From: Subtercola boreus
GTDB taxonomy: Bacteria; Actinomycetota; Actinomycetes; Actinomycetales; Microbacteriaceae
Length of the DNA: 64,000 nt
NCBI RefSeq assembly: GCF_003399645.1
Contig: NZ_NBXD01000026.1
Location: 59,965-123,964, forward strand
Direction: 5' to 3'
Shown here: positions 52,142-60,120 of the stretch, piece by piece
Position numbering within the stretch: the stretch's first letter is position 1
Layout of the letters: each line of letters starts with the position of its first letter
The notes under the pieces: model-generated
Seen by the model: only the letters and a program-made list of their open reading frames with translations
The model's database searches: none
Told to the model about the DNA's origin: nothing
Made by a program: the position numbers and the translations under genes

Positions 52142-52276
52142 ATGGCACAACGAGGTGCACGTCTCATCCGTCCCGGTGAACCGCCCGCACAACCCGCCGA
52201 AAGTCCGGCTCCAGTCTTCGCTCTCTCGGTTCTCGGCTTTGCCGGCATCACCATCCCGAAGGCCGGCCAGAAGTGA
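52142..52276 (+). CDS. 44-residue small protein at operon head
   Basis: A short gene preceded by AAAAGGAA about 5 bases before ATG 52142, an excellent ribosome site. Its stop overlaps the GTG of the next gene (GTGA, 52273-52276), as the other genes in this cluster do. The product has a basic N-terminus, a Pro-rich middle (E-P-P-A-Q-P-A-E-S-P-A-P) and a hydrophobic stretch V-F-A-L-S-V-L-G-F-A-G-I-T-I-P. It is not recognised. It could be a membrane-associated peptide or a leader that couples translation. Confidence 0.65.
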   Translation: MAQRGARLIRPGEPPAQPAESPAPVFALSVLGFAGITIPKAGQK

Positions 52277-52824
52277 AGACGCTGGAAGAACTGAGCGCAC
52301 GCGCCGAAATCCACGACGTCCTGCTTCGATACTGCCGCGGCCTCGACCGGGTCGACATGGAGTTGGTTCGAAGCGCGTTCTGGCCCGATGCGTGGGTGCA
52401 GTTCCCCGAAAGCCTGCACCGCGGCTCCGTCGACGGGTTCGTCGCCTTCCTCTCGGGAGAGATGCCGCGATTCGTTCGCACAATGCACCTGCTGGGCAAC
52501 AGCCTGGTCGAATTCGACGGGCCCACCACCGCTCACGTCGAGACATACCTGAACGCCGACCACCAGGGTACCGAGGTCCACCAGTGGGCAAATGAGAACG
52601 TCAAACTGTGGGCACGATACCTCGACCGGTTTGAACAGCGCGACGGAGTCTGGCTCATAGCCAAGCGCGCCCTCGCAACCGGGTGGATGTACCGGTACCC
52701 CAAGGAGGGATGGTTCGACGATCATCCCGACGCTTCGGCAAGCGGGAGGGACGGGAACGACCCAGCCGTAGAGCGCATCGCAGGCTTCGAAGGAACCCCC
52801 GTTTCACGAAAGGAATGGCCATGA
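52273..52824 (+). CDS. SnoaL/NTF2-like protein 2
   Basis: A 183-residue NTF2-fold protein: E-I-H-D-V-L-L-R-Y-C-R-G-L-D-R-V-D near 11-27, A-F-W-P-D-A-W-V, a central V-E-F-D-G-P-T-T-A-H-V-E-T-Y-L-N strand and the C-terminal G-V-W-L-I-A-K-R-A-L. The early Tyr/Asp pair is like the active site of scytalone dehydratase-type members (family knowledge). It overlaps the small protein by 4 bases and the monooxygenase 2 gene by 4. Confidence 0.82.
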   Translation: MKTLEELSARAEIHDVLLRYCRGLDRVDMELVRSAFWPDAWVQFPESLHRGSVDGFVAFLSGEMPRFVRTMHLLGNSLVEFDGPTTAHVETYLNADHQGTEVHQWANENVKLWARYLDRFEQRDGVWLIAKRALATGWMYRYPKEGWFDDHPDASASGRDGNDPAVERIAGFEGTPVSRKEWP

Positions 52825-54038
52825 TCACCACCACCGCCCTACCGCAGGCAAAAGAGATCGTCGCTCGCATCGTCGAATTGCAGCCCTGGCTGCGCGACCA
52901 GCAGGCGATTGCCGAGCAGCAACGCCGAATCCCGCAAGAGACGATCGAGCAACTGAGCGAGGCCGGTGTTTTCAGCCTCTCGAAACCAAAACGCTACGGT
53001 GGAGCAGACTTCACCACCCGCGAAATGCTCGACATCTATCGAGCCCTCGGCTCAGGGTGCGGAGCCACTGCATGGGTGGTGTGGGCGACCGCCGGCGGCA
53101 ACATGTGGAGCAATGCCTTCGCGGACGAGGTCGTCGCCCCCGTATACGAGTCGCCGTGGGTGGGTAACCGAACCTTCGCCGTCGGTGGAACGAGCAGGCA
53201 CATGTCGGGCAGCGCGACGAAGGTCGACGGCGGCTGGATAGTGAAGGGTGCCTGGCCGTTCGCCACCGGAAGTGTTCACGCGTCCCATGGATATCTCGCC
53301 GTCTTCTACGACGACACCGACGATTCGAAGGTCGGAATGGTGCTCATTCCCAAAGAGCAGCTGGTTGCCCGAAACGACTGGGATGCAATGGGCCTCGCCG
53401 CGACCGGTAGCCAGACGGTTGCGACTGATGGTGAGCTCTTCGTACCCGACGAGAGGTTCGGCTTCCCGGCAGAGCTGGCGGCTCGCACAGCGGAACTCGT
53501 GTCTCAGGGGCTTGGTCCCCGGCGCGGCGGCCTGCCACGTTCGATCGTGTCGAGCACGGGGGTCGCGCTCGGAATGGCCGATCAGGCCATGGAAGTCTTT
53601 CTCGCGTCCATTGGGCGCCGGAGCGTTCCGTATTCTCCCTACACTCGGCAGGTCGATGCGCCGGTGGCCCACCACATCGTGGGGCGCGCCGCGATGCAGA
53701 TCCGCGCAGCGGGACGCCTCGCGGATGCCGCCGTCGCCGATTTCGATCGTCTCGACGCCGAAAACCGGGATCCGAACGCCGACGAGATTCTGCAGTTCCA
53801 TGCGGATGCTGCGTATGTCTGGAACGAGTGCGCGACAGCGATCGAGACGCTCTTGCGTGCATCCGGTGCGTCTGCAATCAGCAAACGGATGCCCCTGCAA
53901 CTTATCGCGCGCAACTGCCGCGCAGGCAGCCTGCACGCCGCCAACAACGTGGACACGTGGATGGAGAACCTCGGCCGCTCGATGGTCGGAGTCGATGCCG
54001 GGCCCTCCTCGATGAGCGTGCTCGAGCGGCGTTCCTGA
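52821..54038 (+). CDS. Acyl-CoA-dehydrogenase-fold flavin monooxygenase 2
   Basis: A 405-residue homolog of the 47978 enzyme: K-R-Y-G-G-A-D-F-T-T-R-E near 51-62, T-A-W-V-V-W-A, G-G-W-I-V-K-G-A-W-P-F-A-T-G-S and D-W-D-A-M-G-L-A-A-T-G-S. Same fold and motif order but clearly diverged in sequence. ATG 52821 is preferred over 52815 because it overlaps the upstream stop (ATGA) and sits 7 bases after AAAGGA. It would also depend on the 37921 flavin reductase. Confidence 0.85.
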   Translation: MITTTALPQAKEIVARIVELQPWLRDQQAIAEQQRRIPQETIEQLSEAGVFSLSKPKRYGGADFTTREMLDIYRALGSGCGATAWVVWATAGGNMWSNAFADEVVAPVYESPWVGNRTFAVGGTSRHMSGSATKVDGGWIVKGAWPFATGSVHASHGYLAVFYDDTDDSKVGMVLIPKEQLVARNDWDAMGLAATGSQTVATDGELFVPDERFGFPAELAARTAELVSQGLGPRRGGLPRSIVSSTGVALGMADQAMEVFLASIGRRSVPYSPYTRQVDAPVAHHIVGRAAMQIRAAGRLADAAVADFDRLDAENRDPNADEILQFHADAAYVWNECATAIETLLRASGASAISKRMPLQLIARNCRAGSLHAANNVDTWMENLGRSMVGVDAGPSSMSVLERRS

Positions 54039-56299
54039 TGGCGCCCACTGGAATTCTGGCCGGCCCGATCGCGGGTCTACGCTACAAGACCCCGACGCAC
54101 TTGGGTCTCACGAGTGAACGGGGCGAGTTCGAATACGAGGCGGGCGAGCGGATGACGTTCCTCATCGGCGAGAACGCGATCGGTTATGTGACCGCCGCCC
54201 CACGCCTGCACCTTGCGCAGGTCATTCCACGGGTCGACGGCAACCTCGACAAACTGAAGGATTCGGGTCTCACCAACATCGCTCGCCTGATCTTCACCCT
54301 CGGGCGCACCGAGCTCCGCGACGAGGGCACGGCCATCCCCCCGGAAGTGCACGACATCATCGGAAGTCGGCGCATCAACTTCCGCCATGATGCCGACTAT
54401 TCGGCGACCGGCCGCATCGACAAGATCCGACAGTTCACGGAAGACCCGGTCGTCGTGCGGCTGCTGGAAGACCTCGCCGCATCCGATGTTTTCGGCGACA
54501 CCAGGCCGCGCACTCTCTGCACCCCGGCCAATGCGCGCAACGAGTTGCGCCGGAACGCCTTGGGCATCCTGCGTTTCCGAGACGTCAGAATTCCCCTCCA
54601 GAACGGCTCCTACGTACTCGCCGATGTGTTTCGCCCTGCAGCGCCCGGCACCTATCCGGCGATCGTCAACTGCGGCCCGTACGGCAAGGCATTCAACCAT
54701 CACTCGATCGAGACCAGCGACGATCTAGAGCACCACGAGATCGAAGAAGAGGACTACTTCTTCGGCAACGCCGGCGACCTGCAGTTCGAGAACCACGAAA
54801 CCGTCAGCACAGCGGTGTGGGTGCCCGACGGTTACGCGGTCGTCAGGGTGGACATGCCCGGTGCGGGCGCAAGCCCGGGAGAGCTCGCACCATGGGGACT
54901 CGCCGGCGCCGAAGCCTTCCGCGACGCGATCGAATGGGCGGGCACCCAGCCCTGGTCGAACGGAGCAGTCGGCACCTGGGGCATGTCCTACCTCGCGATC
55001 AGCCAGCACGCAGCAGCGAGCCTCCACCCTGAGCATCTGAAAGCCATGATCGCCATCGGCACCGATGTCGACCTCTATGAAGAGGTCGCCTACAACGGCG
55101 GCGTGCTGAACGAACAGTTCTGGCCGATTTGGAGGGCCGCTGGTCTCACCCCACCGATCGTCGGCGAACCCGACATCGTCGACTTCGTGCAGATCATGAA
55201 AGACAGCCCCTTTCGCGACTCGAATCCCGACGAGATCTTCGGTCCGCGCGCCCGGGTGTTCATGAGCCCTGATCTCAGCGACGTGACTGTGCCGCTCTGG
55301 GCCGTCGCATCAACGACCCATCTTTCGAACATCCATCAACTCGGCGGAAACGCCGCGTACCTGAACACACCGACACCCCACAAGAAGCTCGACCTCTGGG
55401 AGGACTGGTTCCAGCACGCGTATTCGGCCGAAGCTGTCGCTCAGCACAAAGCGTTCTTCGATTACTGGCTGAAGGGCATCGAGAACGGCATCATGGACAC
55501 CCCGCCGATCCGGCTCGAGATTCGCACCGGTGACGGCACCTCCTACCTGCAGGAGGAGAACGAATGGCCGATCGCGCGCACCGAGTACCAGAAGTGGTAC
55601 TTCGATGCGCGGCCCTCCGACTGGGTCGGCGACGGGGTGCGGCCAGACTTTCTGCGCCTCGGCGCCGTGGCGCCCGGCGAATCGACTCAGGCAAGATACT
55701 CGGCAGAGATCCAGCTCACACCCTGGGCGCCGGTCGGCAGCCCGCGGGTCGATCCGGCGTCGGCCGACTCAGACCCACACGTCACAGGGGTCTCCTTCGT
55801 CAGCGAACCTCTGGCCCACGACGCAGTCATCGCCGGTTTCGGCAAGGTGCATCTGTGGGTCGAGTCGACGAGCGACGACATCGACCTCTTCGTCTCCGTG
55901 CGCGTGATCGGCGACGACGACCGTGAGGTCGACTTCACCGGGTTCACCACGTTCGGGTTCCCGTTCAGGATCGCTCCCCTCACCAAGGGCTGGCTCAAAG
56001 TCTCCCACCGTGCGCTCGACAAAGTGCGGTCGACGGAGGTCCAGCCCGCGCACACGCACGTTAAAGCGGACTACGCGCCCCTTCGTCCGGGCGAAATCGT
56101 GCCGGTTGAGATCGCCCTCGTTCCGAACGTCGGAAAGCTCCTGAAAGGTCAACGCATCCGCGTCGACATTCAGCCCCACGACGGCGTCGCACACGGCCTC
56201 AACCACGAGTACAACCCGAGCTATCACGACGGAGCCACCAACATCATCCACACCGGCCCCGACACCTGCGGCTACATACAGTTGCCTGTCATTGGCTGA
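54038..56299 (+). CDS. CocE/NonD-type hydrolase with added N-terminal domain (copy C)
   Basis: A 753-residue relative of copy A with the same two-part layout. The N-terminal domain opens I-L-A-G-P-I-A-G-L-R-Y-K-T-P-T and contains G-E-F-E-Y, then N-I-A-R-L-I-F-T-L. The hydrolase part has D-V-R-I-P-L-Q-N-G-S-Y-V-L-A-D-V-F-R-P and nucleophile Ser317 in W-G-M-S-Y-L-A-I-S-Q. It ends Y-N-P-S-Y-H-D-G-A-T-N-I-I-H-T-G. Stop and start codons share one base with monooxygenase 2 (TGATG). Last gene of the operon. Confidence 0.85.
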   Translation: MAPTGILAGPIAGLRYKTPTHLGLTSERGEFEYEAGERMTFLIGENAIGYVTAAPRLHLAQVIPRVDGNLDKLKDSGLTNIARLIFTLGRTELRDEGTAIPPEVHDIIGSRRINFRHDADYSATGRIDKIRQFTEDPVVVRLLEDLAASDVFGDTRPRTLCTPANARNELRRNALGILRFRDVRIPLQNGSYVLADVFRPAAPGTYPAIVNCGPYGKAFNHHSIETSDDLEHHEIEEEDYFFGNAGDLQFENHETVSTAVWVPDGYAVVRVDMPGAGASPGELAPWGLAGAEAFRDAIEWAGTQPWSNGAVGTWGMSYLAISQHAAASLHPEHLKAMIAIGTDVDLYEEVAYNGGVLNEQFWPIWRAAGLTPPIVGEPDIVDFVQIMKDSPFRDSNPDEIFGPRARVFMSPDLSDVTVPLWAVASTTHLSNIHQLGGNAAYLNTPTPHKKLDLWEDWFQHAYSAEAVAQHKAFFDYWLKGIENGIMDTPPIRLEIRTGDGTSYLQEENEWPIARTEYQKWYFDARPSDWVGDGVRPDFLRLGAVAPGESTQARYSAEIQLTPWAPVGSPRVDPASADSDPHVTGVSFVSEPLAHDAVIAGFGKVHLWVESTSDDIDLFVSVRVIGDDDREVDFTGFTTFGFPFRIAPLTKGWLKVSHRALDKVRSTEVQPAHTHVKADYAPLRPGEIVPVEIALVPNVGKLLKGQRIRVDIQPHDGVAHGLNHEYNPSYHDGATNIIHTGPDTCGYIQLPVIG

Positions 56300-56431
56300 G
56301 GTGAACCGTGACGATCCGCGCCTTCAACGCCCGAAAACCGTCTCAGCAGGAAATGGGTGGGCATGGACTGGCCGCCCTCGCGCAGACGAGGGTGCAGTTG
56401 TCCAGCCCTCTACGCCAGCCCTCCCTCGGAA

Positions 56432-56437
56432 TAGCCT
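56432..56437 (+). promoter_or_regulatory. -10 element of the 56444 gene (leaderless)
   Basis: TAGCCT six bases before ATG 56444, with no Shine-Dalgarno. Confidence 0.55.
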
Positions 56438-56443
56438 GCTGTC

Positions 56444-56779
56444 ATGAAGCATGTGACGTATGCGCAGAAATCGTTGCTCGTCGGTGACGAGGCGGCCGAC
56501 ACATTGGCCCCGTACAGCGCGCTCCTCGCGAAACACCACAGTGGTGACACCGTGACCTTGTCCGCGTACGACGCCGACGGGGACGATGTCGAAGCGACAG
56601 TTGTTCTGGACCAGGGCACGAACCTGATGGCCGAGAGTACGCACTCCTCGATCCCTGAACCCGACAACGCCGAAGCCGTCCGAGTCATGCGAGAGAAGAT
56701 GATGGCGCTCTCCTCGCCACCACTTGCCCAACCCATGGCCGTCCAAATCCCGGACGCCCTCGAAGAGCTCGAGGTATGA
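56444..56779 (+). CDS. Small conserved protein, paralog of the 1839 gene
   Basis: A 111-residue acidic protein of unknown function. Pattern Y-A-Q-K-S-L-L-V-G-D-E-A-A-D-T-L-A-P-Y-S-A-L-L-A near the N-terminus, then S-G-D-T-V-T-L-S-A-Y and V-V-L-D-Q-G-T-N-L-M-A-E-S-T. It is intact relative to the 1839 paralog, which has a shorter centre. It probably forms a small single-domain cytoplasmic protein. No operon partner. Confidence 0.75.
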   Translation: MKHVTYAQKSLLVGDEAADTLAPYSALLAKHHSGDTVTLSAYDADGDDVEATVVLDQGTNLMAESTHSSIPEPDNAEAVRVMREKMMALSSPPLAQPMAVQIPDALEELEV

Positions 56780-56877
56780 CGGTCCCGATATCCGACTTCG
56801 CTGCACGTCGCTAAGGCACCTGGATCGGTTCGGGTTCCGATGTGAGCCAGCTGGGAGGCGCGGATCGTCCCGCGGGA

Positions 56878-56883
56878 TAGCTT
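56878..56883 (+). promoter_or_regulatory. -10 element of the 56890 gene (leaderless)
   Basis: TAGCTT six bases before ATG 56890. Confidence 0.5.
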
Positions 56884-56889
56884 CACACC

Positions 56890-57063
56890 ATGGACAATGA
56901 CACGCACGACAAGCAGGCGGCCCCCGGAACCGACCTCGGCGAACTCCTTGAGCAAGTCGAACGAGACCACGGTCACGAAGGCGCATCCGCGATGTCCGAC
57001 CACCTACGAGACCGGATGGCCGAAACAAGCGAAACCGTCGAAGACACCAGCCTCGACGACTGA
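56890..57063 (+). CDS. 57-residue acidic small protein
   Basis: A short gene with a leaderless-type start. The product (M-D-N-D-T-H-D-K...G-E-L-L-E-Q-V-E-R-D-H...L-R-D-R-M-A-E-T...V-E-D-T-S-L-D-D) is very acidic and rich in Asp, Glu and His, and predicted helical in the middle. It has no Cys and no membrane segment. Not recognised. It is supported by the promoter pattern and a clean open frame with wobble-GC bias, but homology would be needed to be sure. Confidence 0.5.
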   Translation: MDNDTHDKQAAPGTDLGELLEQVERDHGHEGASAMSDHLRDRMAETSETVEDTSLDD

Positions 57064-57562
57064 TCTGCCAATCTGACGCTCCAAAATGAACGGTCTGGTT
57101 CGAAGCTATGCGGCGGAGGGCTCTTCTGTGAGTCGTAAGCCGCCGCCGCTCGCCGCCAGACTCGTCAACCGATCAGGGCAGCCTCACCAACGCACCCGGG
57201 TGGAAGTGCGACTGCTGAATCCTAACCCGCAAGCAACCCCTCCCAGACGGTGACGCGGTTGACTCCTTCTGTCTGGGTCACCGGCAGGCCATGTTCCAGA
57301 AACCTAAAGCTTTGTGAGATGTCTCGCCGCCGCACCGCAAGCCCTCGAAGATACCTTGACGCTCAGGATCTGCGGGGCGGCCGCCTGCTCTGGGGTTGGT
57401 GTGTGCATAGATTTGTGAGACACCTCGACTACTCCCCCGGGCGATGCCTACCTAGGTTTATGAGACGCCCGCGCCAGCCATCTGAGGCTTCAGCGAGGCC
57501 TCTCAATCCGACAACAGTTGATACTGGGAAACTTGCCCTCATGAGCCGAGCTCTGAAGTCGG
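57064..57562. other. Gene-free region with repeated TTTGTGAGAC-like motifs
   Basis: A 499-base gap. TTTGTGAGATGTCTC (57311-57325), TTTGTGAGACACCTC (57412-57426) and TTTATGAGACGCCC (57458-57471) resemble one another and the arms at 6739-6812. An open frame from 57250 has no start signal and no recognisable product. The motifs may be ends of a decayed mobile element. Confidence 0.5.
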
Positions 57563-58015
57563 TCACGAGTTGGACGCCGCGATGACCCGGTGCAGCACCT
57601 CCCTGAGGCTCTCCAGCTCCGGCACCGACATGTCCAGCGAGCGGGCAACCCTCGGGGGGATCGTGAGGGCGGTCGAGCGCAGAGAGTACCCCGCCTCCGT
57701 CAGGGTGATGTCGAGCATCCGTTCATCGCGGGCGCTTCGTTCTCTTTGGACGTACCCGATGATCTCGAGACGCTTCAGCAGGGGTGAGAGCGTGGCGGGC
57801 TCGAGGCTGAGGGCGTCGGCGATTTCCCGTACCGACCGTGGGCTCTGCTCCCAGAGCGCGAGCATGACAAGGTACTGCGGGTGCGTGAGCCGCGGGGGCT
57901 CGAGGAAGGGCCGGTACAACCCGACGACGTTTCGGGCCGCAACAGCAAGGGCGAAGCAGACCTGGTTCTCGAGGGAGAGGATGTCTTCGCTCGCCGCTCT
58001 CTCCGGTTCCTGCAT
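57563..58015 (-). CDS. MarR-family regulator, OhrR-like
   Basis: A 150-residue winged-helix repressor. N-terminal L-E-N-Q-V-C-F-A-L holds the Cys that in OhrR senses organic peroxides, and Y-R-P-F-L-E-P-x-x-L-T-H-P-Q-Y-L-V-M-L-A-L-W-E is typical of the group. The wing is R-S-A-R-D-E-R-M. ATG 58015 follows AAGGAGG. An in-frame extension to 58087 would overlap the divergent gene. A TAGT-gt-ACTA inverted repeat on the minus strand (58040-58050 region) may be its operator. Confidence 0.88.
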   Translation of the reverse strand: MQEPERAASEDILSLENQVCFALAVAARNVVGLYRPFLEPPRLTHPQYLVMLALWEQSPRSVREIADALSLEPATLSPLLKRLEIIGYVQRERSARDERMLDITLTEAGYSLRSTALTIPPRVARSLDMSVPELESLREVLHRVIAASNS

Positions 58016-58042
58016 GCAGGCCTCCTTCGACCATTTAGCTAG

Positions 58043-58048
58043 TACACT
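58043..58048 (+). promoter_or_regulatory. -10 element of the 58055 gene (leaderless)
   Basis: TACACT six bases before ATG 58055. It overlaps the possible MarR operator. Confidence 0.55.
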
Positions 58049-58054
58049 AATCAT

Positions 58055-58312
58055 ATGGGTACGAACAATAGGCGGCAACGCGCTCACCCCCGGTCGAACG
58101 GTTTCGGAGGGTGGCTTAACGATCGGTTATTCCCGTATCTCGGACCACCCCCGCTCGGGCCGTTCGACACGGAATCCGCCGAGTCGAAAGCGCGAAGGGC
58201 GCAGGGCAGCAGTTGCCCACTCTGTGGTCAGCTCATGGCCGCACACACGATCGACCGGTCTGGCGAACGTACCCAGCTCTACTGCCCAACCCAGGGGACG
58301 AAGACTAGCTGA
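58055..58312 (+). CDS. Small CxxC protein divergent from the MarR gene
   Basis: An 85-residue protein of unknown function. The C-terminal part has C-P-L-C-G ... Y-C-P, three cysteines with His nearby (M-A-A-H-T-I), which suggests a zinc site. The N-terminus has N-D-R-L-F-P-Y-L-G-P-P-P-L-G-P-F. Likely controlled by the OhrR-like regulator 40 bases upstream (divergent). Possibly an oxidant-sensitive partner, but that is inference. Confidence 0.65.
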   Translation: MGTNNRRQRAHPRSNGFGGWLNDRLFPYLGPPPLGPFDTESAESKARRAQGSSCPLCGQLMAAHTIDRSGERTQLYCPTQGTKTS

Positions 58313-58473
58313 ACTGATTCAGGCAATTCCTCGGGTACTCATTTTGCCCCTGATTGAAGCACGATCGGGGGCGGAAGGTTCGGGGGTTGTCGAGGGATGA
58401 AGTTGTTGCTTCCTGTCGGTGTTCCGCTCTTGATGTCTGGCGTATACCGCTCATGTTCGATGCCCAGGACGGC

Positions 58474-58836
58474 TTAACGTCCATCGTCGAAACCCCGTCC
58501 CGGCGGCGCGATCTGAGCCTCGATCCTGTCCATGGTTTGTGCGTAGGCGTCGTTGATGTCGATCCCGAGTCGTTCGGCGATCACGATCACCCACCAGAGC
58601 GATTCGGACAGTTTGTGTCGCAGTTGGGCGTGGACGTCGCCGTCGATGTCCCAGGTGCCGTCGTGTGCGAGGTTGAGGCGGCCGATGGTTCCCACGTCAT
58701 TGATGAATCCGAGCATCAATTCGTGCAGGCTCCAGACTCTGCCGTCGATCTGCAGCTCGAGACTTTCGTAGAACGCCCTGATCTCCATAGCGCGTGCGCG
58801 CGCCCTTTCGAGGCTGGCTTCGTGTTCGTTGCTCAT
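58474..58836 (-). CDS. MazG-like nucleotide pyrophosphohydrolase family
   Basis: A 120-residue protein. Helical pattern W-S-L-H-E-L-M-L-G-F-I-N-D-V-G-T-I-G-R-L and L-R-H-K-L-S-E-S-L-W-W-V-I-V-I-A-E-R-L-G-I-D resembles the EExxE and ExxD acidic motifs of MazG-like enzymes, although the glutamates are partly altered, so activity is unclear. GAAAGGCCC precedes the start. It lies 59 bases after the NTF2-like gene at 58896 in the same direction. Confidence 0.7.
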   Translation of the reverse strand: MSNEHEASLERARARAMEIRAFYESLELQIDGRVWSLHELMLGFINDVGTIGRLNLAHDGTWDIDGDVHAQLRHKLSESLWWVIVIAERLGIDINDAYAQTMDRIEAQIAPPGRGFDDGR

Positions 58837-58895
58837 CGTTGTGGGCCTTTCGTGGAGGTGGCTTGTGGTCCCGGTGTGGCGGCTTGCGGGCCGGG

Positions 58896-59294
58896 TTAGG
58901 GCCGTTCGGTGTTCACCATCTCGAATCTCGTGCACCGCCCGAGTTCGTCGAAGGTGACAGTCCATACGTTGTCGAAATCGCCGAGTTCGGTGTAGTGGCC
59001 TAATCCGGTGATGACGGCGGTGCGGTCGTGGATACCGCTGATCGTCGACTCGAAGGTCCAGCCGCCTTGCTGCCATTCCCAGCGCCCGCGCCAGCCTTGG
59101 ATGATGTCTTCGCGGCCGATCCATTCGGTGTCGAAGGGGCGTTCGTGGTATTCGGCGTCTTCGGTGAAGAGAGCGGCGATGTCGTCGCGGTCGTTGGTCT
59201 CCCACGCCCGCAGGTACTTCTCGATCCAGCTGGTTACGGTTTCTGCGGTGACGAGTCCAGTGTTGGTCGGTGGCAGTGGTGAGATGTTGGTCAT
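58896..59294 (-). CDS. NTF2/SnoaL-like protein 3
   Basis: A 132-residue protein of the SnoaL/NTF2 fold. It has W-I-E-K-Y-L-R-A-W-E-T-N-D-R-D-D-I-A-A-L-F-T-E-D-A-E-Y, and later G-W-T-F-E-S-T-I-S-G-I-H, I-T-G-L-G-H-Y and a C-terminal V-T-F-D-E-L-G-R-C-T-R-F. ATG 59294 is preferred over ATG 59318 upstream because GGAAGAC lies before it. Family members often bind small hydrophobic compounds. The function here is unknown. Confidence 0.82.
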   Translation of the reverse strand: MTNISPLPPTNTGLVTAETVTSWIEKYLRAWETNDRDDIAALFTEDAEYHERPFDTEWIGREDIIQGWRGRWEWQQGGWTFESTISGIHDRTAVITGLGHYTELGDFDNVWTVTFDELGRCTRFEMVNTERP

Positions 59295-59370
59295 GTCTTC
59301 CAGTTTCTTCGCGTGCATGGGAATGAGGCAGGGTGCGGTTCTCGCCGTCTGAGGGGCGAATATTGGGTGT

Positions 59371-60120
59371 TCAGCCTTGGCGTGTCGGGCGGACGATGAT
59401 TTCGTTGACGTCCACTGAGGCGGGCTGGGTGATCGCGTAGCCGATGGCTTCGGCGACGGCGGATGCCGGCAGCCCGAGCTGTGCGGTCGCGTCACGGGCG
59501 GCAGTCTGGCTGGCGGTTTCTCCGCCGTGGTCGGCGAGTTCGCTGACGGTAAGACCGGGGCTAATGATCGTGACGCGGACGACGGTGCTCTCTTGGCGTA
59601 GGCCCTCGGAGAGTGCGCGGACAGCAAATTTGGTGGCGCTATAGACAGCGGCCGTCGGGTCGACCCGGTGCCCTGAGACGGATGCCACGTTGATGATGTG
59701 GCCGTGCCCTTGGGCTTCCATCAACGGCAACACTGCGGCGATGCCGTGGAGCGTGCCGCGGAGGTTCACGTCGATCATCTGGTTCCACTCGTCGACGTGC
59801 AGCGCATTAACCTTCGACAAAGGCATCACGCCGGCGTTGTTGACGAGCACGTCGATGCGATCGTGCAATTCCAGGGCCGCGTCGACGAACGAGCGCACGC
59901 TGGCGAGGTCGGTGACGTCGAGTTGGGCGTAGTCGGCCCGCCCTCCAAGGTTTCTGATCTCGTCGACGATGGTGCCGAGCCTGTCGGTACGTCGGGCGCC
60001 GAGCACGACCGGGTGTCCGATAGAGGCGAGATGGCGTGCTGTGGCTTCGCCGATGCCGCTGCTCGCACCGGTGATGAGGATGACGCCGAGCTCAGGTGTG
60101 GTGGTAGCGGTGGTGGTCAT
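59371..60120 (-). CDS. Short-chain dehydrogenase/reductase (SDR)
   Basis: A 249-residue classical SDR. It has G-A-S-S-G-I-G-E-A at 18-25, N-N-A-G near 93, catalytic Ser (N-V-A-S-V-S-G) near 145, Y-S-A-T-K (Tyr and Lys) near 158-162 and S-P-G near 193. A complete and likely active enzyme. The substrate is not predictable. It overlaps the LtrA gene by 4 bases and follows it in the operon with the 61135 gene. Confidence 0.92.
   Translation of the reverse strand: MTTTATTTPELGVILITGASSGIGEATARHLASIGHPVVLGARRTDRLGTIVDEIRNLGGRADYAQLDVTDLASVRSFVDAALELHDRIDVLVNNAGVMPLSKVNALHVDEWNQMIDVNLRGTLHGIAAVLPLMEAQGHGHIINVASVSGHRVDPTAAVYSATKFAVRALSEGLRQESTVVRVTIISPGLTVSELADHGGETASQTAARDATAQLGLPASAVAEAIGYAITQPASVDVNEIIVRPTRQG

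Noticed and set aside
47978..54038. Reading the two acyl-CoA-dehydrogenase-fold enzymes as fatty-acid dehydrogenases
   Set aside because: A flavin reductase in the same cluster and the W-V-V-W-A and D-W-x-x-x-G motifs fit monooxygenases better. No thiolase or acyl-CoA ligase is nearby.
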